Shown in pieces: positions 1 to 12,545 of a stretch of DNA of 64,000 bases. The stretch covers positions 265,987 through 329,986 of the forward strand of contig JAHRHY010000027.1 in NCBI GenBank assembly GCA_019671135.1, in the 5' to 3' direction. Position numbers and translations under genes: made by a program. This DNA comes from Linnemannia hyalina (lineage: Eukaryota > Mortierellomycota > Mortierellomycetes > Mortierellales > Mortierellaceae). Under the pieces are notes generated by a model, which was given only the letters and a program-made list of their open reading frames with translations, was not told the DNA's origin and ran no database searches. Numbering within the stretch: position 1 is the first letter of the stretch; each line of letters starts with the position of its first letter.

Positions 1-3000
1 AAGGCGCACGGGAACAACGCAGCGACGTCTCTTCGCCTCCATATCCCCTCCCTTCATCAACGAAGGGGCAAACGTAGCCACAGATAAAGCAATTGGTGAA
101 GAAGAGAAGAGGCGTTTCCTTCCCTCGGACAAGATCTCACAATGCACCTCTCACTTACAATGATGAGCGATTGAATGGTTGATGATATCTGAGTGCTGCT
201 AAAGCATATCTTGTTAGAAAGAGATGCGCAATGGGTGGAAAGGGATCTTCCTTGGGAAAAGAAGGAAAGAGCAAAAGAAGGATAAAGGACAAGGAAAGGA
301 GGAGACAGAACTTGTAAGAAGGAAAAAAAAAATACAAACAACAACAAGAGGGAAGGGGGTGAGTGAGCAGGGGGAAGGAAAGAAAAAGGAAGGGAAGGGG
401 GAGAGGGGACGAGGGGTATGAGAGGGGGGATGATAAAGAGAGAAGGAAGGAGAGAAAGGAGGGAGACAAAAGGGAGACACAGAGCAGAGAGGTAAGACAC
501 ACTCACACACGCACACACAAACAAGGACGAAGAACGTCGTTAGTGGACAAGAAAACGAAAACAGAAGGAAAACAAAACGGAAGCAAGTATGAGTAAGAGA
601 GTATTCAGTCGAGACAATGGCAACTATGGGTAAACAAAGCGATAGAGCATCCTCAAGAGACCATTGACACACAACACCTTGGACGGATAAGATGGATGTG
701 CCGCTATCCATCTCGTGTCTCTTACAGAGAATATAACTCAAGAGGCAGTAACAACAAGACAGCTATACCATCGGGTCAACCTGGCATGAGCGACACATAC
801 GATGCCATGCCAAATAGCCACTTTGAACATGTCTTCTGCTCTGACTCTCTGTCCACCTTGCTTCCTATCATCTCTCTCTCTCTCCCTTCCCTTCCATTCT
901 CCCCTCCCCTTCCTCGGTGAACGCACCGCTCGTCTTGCCGGTAACGAACAGCATCAAGATCAAGGCAGGTCTAGCGATGAATAATGGGTCACCACCCTCC
1001 CTCTTTTCTTCCTCTCTCCTCACTCTTCTGTCTTACACAAACCTCTATTTTTCTGTCTCCTCTGTAATCTGTCTTCGTTCCGTCTGTGTCCATACCTTAC
1101 CCCGCAGGTGGCTCAATTGGCCTGTGCTTGCTTGCTTGACGAGGTCAAATATGTTCTTTCTCGAATAAAAGCTGAGCATAGCCTTGCTTTCTTAATTGAC
1201 AATGACAACAAACAACAGAAAATCCCCGTAACCACTCAACTATATCGATTGAGACCATGGAACAAAACAACAGAAAGCAATTATGAGATTTGGAATAAGA
1301 AGGGGACACCACTAATGCAAGACAAAAATGTCGACGCCCCTCACTCCACTTCTCTCCGCTCATCCGCCCCTCGTTCCTTCTTCAATAGTTGGGCTAGTGC
1401 AAGAACTAACACGGTGCAAAACGAACACGGTGCAAAACGGGGGCAAAACATCGTTGGTATGGGAGCTCAGATTGGCGCCTAGTTGTTGTTGTGTTTGCTT
1501 ATTGCTTTTTGTTTGTTTATTATTCCGCCTGGAACTGGCGGGCATGAAATAGGGGGAGAGGCAACACACAACAAGGCACCGTTTCGTTTGTTCATGCAAA
1601 ACTATCCTTCCCTCCCCCAAAACAGACACGGACAAAAGCAACAAAAACATCCAACCCCAATACGACATCATCACAAAGAAACGATTTCATTCAAGCAAGA
1701 GATTCCCATCTCACTCCCGCTTTTTATTTGACTGTTCTACTTCTTTCCCGGCGACTTTTCGTTTTCCATGGCAGAACAAGCAAAACTGGGGAGTGTGGGA
1801 GCATTACAGCCACGTTCCGTGACATGAGTGGAGAAAGTACCAAGACTGGGCACAATGCACTTTACTTCACGATTGTTGCATAAAAAAATTGAGAGGAGAG
1901 GGCAAAAGGATGGGGTGATTCGGGAGCACAGTGTGGGAAAGATAGAATCAAAAGCGAACCTTCCCCTGTTATGCGTTACATAGCCATAACAAGATCAGGT
2001 GGCAAAAGTCGTCAGACCGGACGCAGGAATTCAACAAGAGATAAACGTGCTTTTCTTTCATGCAAATGCTCCTTCTTGACATCTTGCCACGCGTTGGGAT
2101 TCGTTGAACTACATGTCAAATTGTGGTCTCCTTGGGATCGCGTTTCTCATGGGGACGTGCTCTTATTGCATAGGGTAGCTTATTTGTGTCGGGACGATAC
2201 AACCATTGCGAATGAGGACTGCCCTCAGTCAATAATTATTCTTCAAGGACGAAAGGAAGAGGTCCATGCATTGCTCACCACAGAGCTATCAGGTGCAACT
2301 CACGTTCCTATACCTTAGACCTTGATTATCAAATGGGCACACGGCTATCTCGATATTACGATAGGGCAATCAGATAGAGAGGTACGGGGTACAAAGTACA
2401 GTACATTCTCAAAAGGATGGTAAGGCTAGTTGAAGCACAGCGCACAAAGTGTGCATGTGTTCATCGCAAGGTGAGGCTCACAAGGTTGGTGGGCGGCAAA
2501 AAATAAAAAAGGAGGTTCTTGTGGGACGTGGTGAATATGATGTAGGTTTGCATGCTACGGAGGCAAATTAACTTTCTATTGCATCATGAAGGACGCGAAG
2601 GATGTCACGGTCTCGTCTCTTTCTTGGTGCAGTCTTTACTAACGGTACTGTTTTCTAGCCTTTTTCTCAGTCACATTTAATGTGCGAGCTTGTGATTCTT
2701 GGTGATGCTGCGTCGCCCATTTGGAATTTGGCTGGACGCGAGGCGAGATATCTTTTATCAACAAGGACAGGATGCGCTGGGCAGCACACAGCCACACACA
2801 CATGCACTTGTAAGCATTGAGTTGACAGCAAGTCGTGAGAGAAATTTTTGCTGTTGTTGGTGTGTACCCTTTCGTGTCAAAACATACACCAACATTAAGA
2901 TACATTCCTTTCAGGCAATCCACACGACTCCTCTTTTTTTCTCCTTGATCCATGACCCCTTTGATCGTTGATATTATTTTTCTATCTGACGGATGTTTTC

Positions 3001-3116
3001 ATACGTTCTTTTCTCTTTGCATTCCTTCAACGATCATCCATGAAGAGTAGAGAAGGGACCTTTCGTTCCCAACCAATCCAGCGCCGACATTTTCCCATTT
3101 TTACCGGACGAGGATA
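1..3116. other. Gene-poor left edge, low-complexity sequence
   Basis: I see no convincing gene here. The first 600 bases are strongly purine-rich on the + strand, and 840-1,100 is CT-rich with a short (TC)n run near 870-890. Open frames are mostly low-complexity Ser/Leu/Pro or Lys/Glu/Arg and lack splice or motif support. A 115-codon frame at 1,971-2,318 (+) has a less biased composition but matches nothing I recognise. Confidence 0.5.
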
Positions 3117-3500
3117 CACGAGAAGTAACCTTACATTGTTTCCTGCATCATTACCTTGCGCGGTGCCGCTTCCTGTTCAGCTTCGGTCTATCTTCTCACG
3201 TCAGACAACATCAATAGCCCTGCGAGTTTGTATTTTTATGAGGAAAAAAGGGCATGAAAAAACCCCATGCAGTATCATTCTCGGCTTTCAAATCGGTCAG
3301 TAAACGTGATCATTGCAGCTATAAACACACGTGTAATGAATATACTTGTTTTTACCATATCTGGGGTGCAAGGGTACCAGGTATTGAGCTTTATGACCCG
3401 GCTAATACAGAACGTGGTCGGCTTTTCGCCCTATTTTGAATAAAACAAACATACAGCAAACAATAAGCGTCGCCAGAGAAACCCCATACCTCTCTGACTT
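3117..3500 (-). pseudogene. Fragment of the FHA-cassette gene (exons 3-4 with flanking introns)
   Basis: Read on the minus strand, this stretch matches the middle of the three FHA-domain genes at 38-39, 48-49.5 and 60-61 kb. It contains the exon that starts GEKPTT (about 3,435 down to 3,375) and the exon that ends EQEAAPRK (about 3,240 down to 3,150), with related intron sequence on both sides. The second exon carries an in-frame TAG, and similarity stops abruptly near 3,117 and 3,500. The FHA-coding exons 1-2 and the last exon are absent. It is a dispersed, dead fragment about 35 kb from the nearest full copy. Confidence 0.72.
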
Positions 3501-4945
3501 ATTGCCATTATAATGATCTTTTCACTTCATTTTTTTTCTTTGATGACCACGTCCATATTTCTTCTTGTACTGTTTTGACAACGACTTGGAGGATGCGAGC
3601 GTTTAAGAGTTCGAGGTTCTTTGGACCCATTTTCCATTCAAATAATCCGTCCAGCCTTACCTATTATCTTGTTTATGTCGTCAATAGACGCGGGACTTCT
3701 CAAGGAGTCTTCTCTTTTGACAATCGCGACTTTTCAACATACAACAACTGTTTTCTTTGACATCGATAACAGAGAAACAAAAAAAGCGGCGATTCGTGGG
3801 TCCCATCCTCATGTTCCGCCGTTTTTTTTCTAATTCTGAAAGAAAACCACTTCCGCAATAGCTGAAAGGAGGTCTTTTTTCTGTAGCATTCACTTGAACA
3901 CAATAGTCAATAGCGATGATGCATTGTGTGCAATAAACAGCGCCTCACTTCATTTCGTTTTTTTGTATTACCGCTACCGAATGTGGCTGTGAGCCAAGCC
4001 ATCGCTTGTTCAAAAAGGGAAAAAACGACGACGTGGTCGCCGATTTGAACTAAATATCAACTGCTCATGCAAACTATGCCACTCCCTCGTCGTAGTTTAT
4101 GGCGGTTGTTCAAAAAAAAAAAGTGCATATTGTAGGATACGACATGGTCAACAAAGTCGAACCACTCACTACAACTTCTGGATACCTTCACTATTTCTTG
4201 TGGATCATCCTCGGGTCAGATAGCGAGCCCAGAATGACTTTTATACATCGCTTTCAAGACCAAAAAGATAGTCGAGCGGTCAATACTGCCTTTCATACGT
4301 TGCTCTTTCTCTCGCCTCAGGACTATATGTTTTTCTCCCGTCCTTGGCGATTTGCTCATGCTGAAATATTCTTTAGATTGCACCTATTGCGCCATAGATT
4401 ATTGCGATAGCCTCTCTATTCTGTTCGATGGTTGTTCGACTATTTTTTGTGCTTGTTGGTGTCTCTGTGTTTCTGTAAGCGCTTAAGCGTATGCGTGAGA
4501 GGAGTAGAGAGAAAAGCACTCTTCTGTCTCTTGTTGAAAAGTGCTGTCTATTGATGGCTGTGCTAGGTACATGAAAAAAAGATCGCTTGAATTGCCATCA
4601 GCACAACACGCGTCTCTCTCCTCCCAAAAAAAGGCTCGACACGCTTGATCAATTTGAATAGCGCGTTCATATCAATCCTCGCACTTCACAACCAAATCCA
4701 CATCCACACCATTGTACACAATCGAAACAACAAAAGTCATCACGACTCGTCAGGAAAGCGATTCTTTATTCCGATACAATAGGAGAAAAACAACATAGAG
4801 TTCGTACTCCACGGCAACAATCTGTGACTCGAATGGAAAAAAAGAAAAAAAAGGATAAAGCAATAGAAAACGAAATGAAAAGAAAACAGGAGAAAAGCAA
4901 AACAACATTGGCTAACAGTAAGAGGACAGAGGACAAGAGCGAGAC
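3501..4945. other. Intergenic region
   Basis: I found no supportable coding or RNA feature. The longest frame (4,099-4,410, +) has no recognisable motif. The last 200 bases before 4,946 are A-rich and form the downstream flank of the SR-protein gene. Confidence 0.45.
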
Positions 4946-7250
4946 CTAGTAGTCGTTCTTGACATCAATGTCCATGCGGTTGTGCTCGGGATGAGCGCCA
5001 TTGTTGCCATCAAATGGGCCTTCGTTCTTCAACGAAGGTCGGCGGCCTCCAGGGCTTCCGCCCCTTGGGGGAGAGCGATCACGAGGAGAGGGAGAGCGAC
5101 GTCTAGGCGAAGGAGAGCGGCGGCGAGGGGAAGGCGAACGGCGTCTGGGCGAGGGCGATCGACGGTTGCCACGTCCCCGAGGAGAAGGCGAGCGGCGGCG
5201 AGAAGAACGAGAGCGAGAGCGGGATCGGGATCGGGGGGATCTTGAGCGGGATCGGCTGTGCGAACGACGACGTCTGGGGCTGCGGCTGTCATGCCGGCGA
5301 TCACGGCGATCTCTGGAGGGCGATCTTGAGCGCGAGTGACGGCGGGAACTATTAGTTCAACACAAAAAAAATAATGCAGGTCAGACTCCGTTGTCCCGAA
5401 GAATCCATGCTCAGGAATACGTATGCAAACAAAGTGTCAAGGAGTTGTACCTTGGGCGGTAGTGGCGGTCAGCAGATCGGGAGCGGCGACGATCTCCTCC
5501 ACCTCCTCCGCTACCTCGTCCACCGTTTCTATAAATACACGTGAATGACATGTTAAATCGTCGTTCTCAATTCCAGAACATACATAACAATCCAGTTCGT
5601 GAAACAATCCAAGAAAACCTATTCTACGCACCCTCTCATCTGGTTAGGGCCTAAAAAGTTCATAATGACAAAAAAGAAGATTGAGGTTAGACATCGGTTA
5701 TAAAAAGCATTGTGACTAATCGCTAAATACGCCGAAACTGTCATCATGATTCAACTTACTCTTGCGGCGACCCTGGGCGTACTGGAGTGCGAGCTTGCGT
5801 CCATCGAGGACGAACTGCTCGCCAGACTCAAAGACGCGGCGGGCATCCTCTTCATCATGGTACCTGAGAACAGAGGCGGAAACCAGGATCCAAAGGGCAG
5901 ATGTACGGCACGGTGAAATAAGAGTGTAAGGGACGGAGTGTTAGGTCTTGAAAACAAGTGTCTTGAGCGATTCGCCATCTCTTGTGCAAATGTAAGGGTC
6001 CCAGGGGATAGTGGCGGAGGAGGATCCATCTCCGCTTGAGGTTCGTGTCCATCCAGGAAAAGGGCGGAGGTGTATGGCTGTACGGACTGCCAACGGACTG
6101 CCAAAAGCACAATGGACGGGGGGCGGTCTTGTCGATCACCGTGTCTCTGCCTTGCATGTATTCTTGTCGAGGTCGTTCTTTCCCCTTGTTGAACGTTCTT
6201 GTGATATAATCTTGCCGTCACCCTGAATGCCAATCTTGTCTTGACTTGTGGAGTCTTGTTGAAAAAAGACAATAAAGACCGGATATTTGTTTTTGTTGAA
6301 TAAAGGAATGGAGAAGAGCAGCGGTTGGCAACACATCATCATCTAGTGTTGGAAACTACGTCGTCTTTTTCCACCCGTCCCTCTTTTTTTTTTGCTTTAT
6401 CGCGTCCACGTTATATCCATGTAGAGTCTTCCGCTGTATGAAATGTCCATGTGCTTTGTATGTCTGCCTGCCGGGTACTTCATCCCTCTTTACGTATTTT
6501 GTCCTGTACAATGCTTCTCTCGTTACGGAAAATTCGGTTGAAATGAAGGAACAAACCGTACTGGATGTAGGCGAATCCTCGGGGGAGTCCAGAGTAGTAA
6601 TCTAAAATAGCCAGGCGCAAGGGTACAGATAAAAAAAGGGAGTAGCGTGTGTGAGCAATTTGGCATTGGGAAAATGTCCAACTCTCCTCGATGACTCCTT
6701 TTTTCCCTCTTGTGTTGTCTGGCCGCCCCACATGTCGTTTGCATATTTGAACAAGCCGAAAAAACGACGCAAACAGAGTTCCCAACCCATATGTTATTGT
6801 TGCAATTCCATGTACTGCTGAAAAGAAAGGCTCTGCTTTACCTTTGGGGATGTAGACTAGAGAAAAGTGAAGAAGTGATATCATTATGGTGGTAGTGTAA
6901 TCATTGTTAGTTTTTCACGTAAAGTTAATACGCACTCAGTGCTGGACGTCGACACAACGCGATAGGAAACAATGGAGGTGCGACTTACCATCGGCAATGC
7001 GTCCATGGGACTCAAAGAGAGTCGCCAAGTCACTTGGGCTAGAAGGTTATAGCAAGTGAACGAGAAGACAGAGGACGGTTAAGATGCGAGAACCTTGGTT
7101 GTGAATCAGACAAAAACGTCATATACTGTCAGAGTCCCAGTGGTGGCACTCATTCTGTCTCCTGTTGCAAGAGTATTATTACCGAGTGGTTTCCTTGAAT
7201 CCGCTGACGTAGAGCGAGATCGCGTCGTTCTGTCTGTCGCGTGGTGGCAT
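4946..7250 (-). CDS. SR-type splicing factor, SRSF10-like
   Basis: This gene encodes a nuclear RNA-binding protein with one RRM and a C-terminal RS domain, the architecture of SR factors that guide splice-site choice. I rebuilt eight exons: 7250-7183, 7038-6989, 6856-6842, 6601-6562, 5863-5760, 5650-5632, 5528-5451 and 5348-4946. Phase closes at every junction and gives about 258 residues. The RRM runs from SLYVSGFKETTR through GRIADVYIPKDYYSGLPRGF (RNP1 GFAYIQY) to LALQYAQGRRKSPNQM. That order and the RKxPNQM tail resemble human SRSF10 (QFAQGDRKTPNQMK). A Gly-rich linker follows, then repeated RRRSPSP units. Two exons are only 15 and 19 nt, so automated annotation will probably miss them. 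The gene is divergent from the SHG1-domain gene at 7,863. Confidence 0.9.
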
Positions 7251-7862
7251 GGTCTGTTGTTGGGTAGTGTTGGTTGGTTGGTCGGTTTGGTATTAAGAAG
7301 GACAAAGAGAAGAGAAGGAAAGAAAGTACAAGTTGATCTTGAGAGAGATCTCTTTGTGCTTTGTCGCTTTTTTTTCCACTGTGTCTTTGAGGAGAAGCAG
7401 CCACCTTCGTTGACGAAGACTGTCATTTGTCTGTTCGTTTTAGGCATCTAGGCCCTCAGTCAATTAGAGATTGCGACGAGTGATGGTCAATTAGAGAACG
7501 TAAGAGGCTTCCTGCCGCCTTTTTTTTCACCCCCCTCTCCTGTCCCGAAAGTACTGTTGTTTTTTTTGTATTCCCCCTACCTTCTCTGCCCCTCCAACCT
7601 CCATCTCTCTTTCGCTCATCCACAACCAAACCCTCACTCAGCACGCTGCAGCACCCTTATACAATTCTGGCTTATTACACTTTTATTCACTCTCAACCGC
7701 ATACATACTACTCTCCTTTAACGAACACCGGCAACGCCCCAACAAAACGCATCAGCAAAGAAATAACGACTACCCTGTTTTTTTTGCGCGTCAAGGACAC
7801 AGCAGCAGCATCGAACTAATAACGACCACTGCGTAACGACCATACCAGCTAAGAGTACACCC
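7251..7862. promoter_or_regulatory. Shared divergent promoter region
   Basis: These 612 bases separate two head-to-head start codons, the SR factor (7,250, -) and the SHG1-domain gene (7,863, +). Pyrimidine-rich tracts lie at 7,515-7,640. I see no clear TATA box and no open frame worth calling. Shared promoter use is inferred from orientation alone. Confidence 0.4.
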
Positions 7863-10800
7863 ATGGCCTCCATCACACCCGAGGAACTGGCCGCCCTCTT
7901 CAAGCGTCGTGGCCACTTTGACTCGACTCGTAAAAGCCTTCTCACCGACTTCCAGAACAGCGTACGTCATACTCAACTGCCCTGCTCTTTCATCTTTCTC
8001 TCATTCCTCACTGACTCACTGACTCGCTCACTCACTCACACCACTCTGCACACTTCTTCGACGTCTATTTCAGTCTGTAGGCCAACAGTTCGCTTCACAA
8101 CTCACCGACATACTCCAGAAATGCATTGACGACGACCCAACTCTACTCCAGCGCGAGAAGCCCGAATTCCATCAACTCATGGTTGAGCGCATCACAAAGT
8201 AAACAGCACATCCGCACCCACACGTCCTCCTCAGCTTATTCCTCACTGTTTTCGCTTCAATTCCTCCCACCAATAATTGGCGAAGCAGAGACCATCAATA
8301 GATTTATTAACGCCTTGCATGCACTACCAATTGACACAAAATAGGTCCGCAGAATACAAGGATGTCCAACAGTTTGTCGATTCCTTATTGCAGCCCGCCC
8401 AGTACCTAAACAAGATCGAGGGAACACTCATGACTATCGTCAAGGAGCAAACGCCACCAGGTATCAAGTTCAGTCATATTAAGGCCAATGGATATATGTC
8501 ACTCCCGTTACCGAATTGACAACGTTATTAATACAATCATTCTCATTCCAATTGACGTTTAGAAAAAGAGGCGTCTGCGGAGCAGGACAAAGGAAAAGAT
8601 CACAAGAGCTCACGGAAGTCAAAGGATTCAACAGCAGTCGACACTTCTTCGAAATCTGAGGCGTTGCATCCGTCTTCCAGGAGGAGCGATACTCACGGAT
8701 CGACCGAAAAGCACAGTAAACAACTCACTGTTGTCAAAAAAGAACTGTCGTTGGAACTCCCGCCACGACCCCAGTCAAAACCAAAGGACCCCAAGCCAAT
8801 CCAGGATACTACCGCACCTGCTGTCAAACGCGAAGCGAGTTCTACGGCGGCATCACCCGATGTTTCTGCGGATCTTCCAAGGAAATCGAGTGCGGGGAGC
8901 GGGAGCAGGGAAGGGTCGAGCCGAAAAATTATTCCCAAGAAGCGCAACCGGCGACAGAGTGTGGATTCTAACTCTTCTCTGTCAAGCCCTCCTTCGAGTT
9001 CTGAGGGCGAGCCGGATGCACATTTTGGAGTCAAGGCAGGAAACCGGGCGCCGAAGCTGGTCAAGAAGACTCCAAGGGATACCAGATACAGTACTGAAGG
9101 CGACTTGAAATCACAGGAACAGGAACGTTCGACGCTCAATGGCAATGACTCTCTCGAAAGTATCGGTGCGATGTCTGGGGTTGAATCTGATGCCGCTATG
9201 GATGTCGACCCCAAGCCTGACATCGAAGGCGACAAGAGAGAGAAGGATCTCGCCGCAGTAAAGCAGAATGGCATTGATGAAGATTCGATGTCTATGGTGA
9301 TCGATCAAAAGGAAGGGTCGTCTGTAGCAAACGAATCGGCAAAGGACAACTCAGATCCTGCAGGACCAGTGTCATCCAAGGGCGATAAGGAAGACTCGAC
9401 AACCGACGCGAACCTCAAATCACCAGCAGCAAGCACCAATCCTCTGGCATCGCAGTCAAGTTCAGTGTCGTCATCAGCACCCTCATCACAGACCAATTCC
9501 CCTGCGCCTTCAGGAACCGGATCACATCGTCGACGAGAGTCCGAGACGGCAGAGCGCAGGAATCCAGAGCACCATTCATCACAGTCGAAAAGGACAGGGC
9601 ATCAACCCTTGCCGCTGCCACCTCGACCCAACATTGTCCCACTGCCACCCAAACCAGCTTCCCTCTCACTTCACAGGAGAACCAGCCATTCTCGCAATTC
9701 GTCCTCAACAACCACCACTGTAGCTGCAGTCAGCACAAGCACTGCTGCCTCTGCCTCTTCGCCTAGTCTGCCCACCATTCCCTCTGTTGGATCACCAACA
9801 ACCCCTAATACGACTTCTCGCCAAAATAGTGTCACACGGGAGCGACCCACGCTGGATCGTCACGACTCGCGTTCAGGTCACTCGCACATTCACCACCCAC
9901 TTCCACCCCCTCCTCATCTGCAGCATCCTCTCCCTCCACCTCCTCGAGGAAGTCTGGCAGGATCTAGGTCTCAGTCTCTCACGTCAATTTCCAAGACTGC
10001 AGGTTCGACTTCACCCTCGTCTGCTTCCAGCCCAACAGTCCCTCCAAAACCAGTGATTTCCACGTCTCAGTCAACAATTGCGGGATCGCCTTCGCGTCAT
10101 GGTACCCCGACCGCCACGACCCCCAAATCTGCTACCTCACTGGTGTCGCCAGATACTACTTTGTCTAAAAACTCGCCCAAGTCAGAGAACCATGCAGGAG
10201 TAACCAAAACGGATCACGCACTCAAACCTTCCGACTCGAACTCGTCTACAGGATCACTGTCGTCAACTGGGTCGCTCTCAACCGCTGGATCTGTGTCTGA
10301 GCTCTCGATGGCAGCAACTTCACCCGACCTGACGACAGAGCGTTCAACTATGGCATCCCCAATAGCGTCATCAGCGATCGTCGCCTCCGCTTCGCCGTCA
10401 AAGCTGTCCGCACCAGCAGAGGTGGCAGAACCAGAAGTGAAGAAAGAGGCGTCTTCGCCTGCTTCTGTGAAGACTTTGGTTGATGAGACGACTTTTAAAC
10501 CTGAAACTAATCCAGCCACTCCTCCACCGCCACCACCACCCGAGTCGCCTGTTGCCTCGTCGGATCCTGTCCCGCCTCCTCCTCCACCTCCACCATCATC
10601 ACCCCCACCTCCACCGCCTACTTCCGAGTCCACTTCTACTACTTCGCCAGCTGCAACAGGAACTACAACGGCAGCACAACCAGACTCTACAACTCCGAGT
10701 GCCAACTCCTCGCCAGTGACGAAGTCCTCGCCTTCGCTATCGAGCCTAGCAACAGCAACAGCGACAGCAACAGGAGCAGCTAAACAATCGCCCTTGACCG

Positions 10801-10949
10801 GATCCTCGGCGAGCACACTCCTCTCAACGAAATCCAAGAGCTTCAGCCGGACGCCGATCCCGCTACCCCATAAACCTATCCCGTTACCCCCACGTCCCAA
10901 TGCGCCTCCTGCCTCTGCGGCCTCGTCCCTCAAGAAGAAGCACAAGTGA
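7863..10949 (+). CDS. SHG1/BOD1-domain protein, putative COMPASS subunit
   Basis: The first 100 or so residues form a BOD1/SHG1 domain: MASITPEELAALFKRRGHFD, then SLLTDFQNS, CIDDDPTLLQREK, and EYKDVQQFVDSLLQP. In yeast, Shg1 is a subunit of the Set1/COMPASS histone H3K4 methyltransferase; the animal homologues are BOD1 proteins. Exons are 7863-7961, 8074-8198, 8345-8460 and 8563-10949. Phase closes and gives about 908 residues. After the domain the protein is long and low-complexity: basic and Ser-rich, then repeated PLPPRP/PLPPKP proline motifs, poly-Pro blocks near 10,530-10,620 and a basic end (LKKKHK). Yeast Shg1 is far shorter, so this tail is an expansion. The PLPPRP motifs could bind SH3 or WW domains (inference). 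Confidence 0.85.
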
Positions 10950-10987
10950 AAGCATGATATTATTGGATACCTTTTTTTTAAAACCAA

Positions 10988-10993
10988 AATAAA
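10988..10993 (+). terminator. Candidate polyadenylation signal of the SHG1-domain gene
   Basis: AATAAA lies 39 bases after the stop codon at 10,949. The next gene is convergent and ends at 11,103, so only about 150 bases are available for both 3' ends. Confidence 0.45.
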
Positions 10994-11102
10994 CACTGCG
11001 ATACTTGAGGATGTTTGCTTCGTCTGAGAGCATGAAAAAAATGCTCTCGTATAGTTTTTTTTTTTTCTTGTTTTTTTTTGTGATTGGTAAATATGTATTG
11101 TA

Positions 11103-12286
11103 CTAGAGACCGATCTGCATCATCATCAAGGTGGTCAAGGTATCATCGGCGCCCTTCAAGATCTGGTCCTCTGGCCGCTTGGTCGCCACAAACACATACA
11201 ACCTATCCTCGCCTTCGCATCCAAACAACTTCACGCCACCTTCCTCCTCCTCGTCTTCTTCCTCCCCTCCCACCTCACCCTCCTTCTTGACAGGATGCTG
11301 CTCAATCCTGACAGCCTCCATCTCAAAGAACCGTCCAAACTCCTCCCAAAACGGACTCTCCTTCCAAATCGCCCGCTCCTTGTACCCAAACAGAATCTTT
11401 GTCTCCCCCACCCGCGTGATTTCTTTCAGAGTTTGTAACAGGGGTGGGTAGAGTTCAGGGAAATAGACGAGGTCGCTGGCGACAATGTAGTCGATGGGAG
11501 TAGGGTGGTCCAAGATGGCGAGGGCGTGAGAAGTGTTTCCCCATTCTAGGGGTTCCACTTCTATCCATGCGCATGATGGCTCCTTGACTGCGGGCCGCTC
11601 TGTTTCTGAGGCTGTGGCGATGGTCGTTACGGCGGAGGCAGAGGTAGTAGGGGGACGATGACGACGGGGGAGACGCTGCTCATTGACATTCTTTTGAAGC
11701 AGGGGCACAACCTCTTCCAGGTCCGTCAGGATGACGGTACAATCTGAATCCAGGCGTTTCGCGAGCGCGATCCCGACGTATCCTGTCCCCGCGCCAATCT
11801 CCAAGATCCTGATCGGTTTCTTCTTTTCCTTTGTTGTTGCTGCTGCTGATACCAGCTCTGAGGTTGTAGTGGTGGAAGTGGCGGTGGTTGGGGTTGTGGT
11901 CTTGGTGGGCAGGAAGTATTCAGCGGGGATGGGACACGCGGGTGTAAAAGTATACTGGTCCGTCGGCCGTCTCATATACGCATCCAACGTGTACGAACTA
12001 CATACATAACAAACCGAAAACCATAAAAAAAATAGCGATAAAATAAACATACAGGTACCAGCCTTCTATAATGTGAAAACAAACGACGAGAAAAAAAAAA
12101 GAAAGTAAAAAGGGAGGGTTACCTGTCCCAGATACGCCCAGCAATTCCAAAAGTTGAGATGTCCTGCATTCCAGAGATGGGCACAAGGCTTGTCGAGTCG
12201 TCGCCGTCAACGTCCTTGACATGGAGGATCCCGGTTGGTGGACCGACCGAGACGTAGATGTCCAGGCCTTCGGGGTGGTTGCTCAT
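11103..12286 (-). CDS. METTL21-like protein lysine methyltransferase
   Basis: This is a seven-beta-strand SAM-dependent methyltransferase of the Methyltransf_16 (METTL21/EFM) family, whose members methylate lysines on chaperones and elongation factors. Exon 1 is 12286-12123 and exon 2 is 11997-11103; together they give about 352 residues. Visible motifs are the entry segment AGRIWDSSYTLDAYM, SAM motif I EIGAGTGYVG (residues about 121-130), acidic motif II VILTDLEE, the EPLEWGN strand, and the family DxxY-type motif ASDLVYF. Two insertions are low-complexity: a Thr-rich stretch before motif I and an acidic stretch near the C terminus. The substrate cannot be read from the sequence. The start was chosen as the only ATG in exon 1 that joins in phase to SSYTLD. 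Confidence 0.85.
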
Positions 12287-12545
12287 TCTAGTGGTGATCT
12301 TGTCGAGGAGTTTGATTTAGGCAGGCGGAGAGGGGAAGTTGTTGGAGGTGACGAGAGGAAGGTGATGAGAAAAGAAGATGGGAAAGGAGGAGGAGATTCA
12401 AAATATGAGAAGAAGGTGCCAGACTTTGAACGAACCAACAGCTGGTAATTGGTTCACTATCAAAGAACTTTCAGGCACAAGTAAGCCACTCCGATTGATC
12501 CCAGAAATTGGTGGCAAAAATAATCATCCTTTATGTGAGAGAAAA

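Noticed and set aside
57..741. Long overlapping open frames on both strands at the left edge
   Set aside because: They are translations of purine/pyrimidine-rich low-complexity DNA (Ser/Leu/Pro or Lys/Glu/Arg), with no motif, splice site or balanced composition.
1971..2318. 115-codon frame with HVKLWSPWDRVSHGDVLLL, faintly like an OB-fold strand pair
   Set aside because: No second exon, no start context and the resemblance is too slight to name a family.
10214..10996. 260-codon minus-strand frame opposite the SHG1-domain gene
   Set aside because: It is the antisense shadow of a proline-rich coding exon (poly-Gly opposite poly-Pro).
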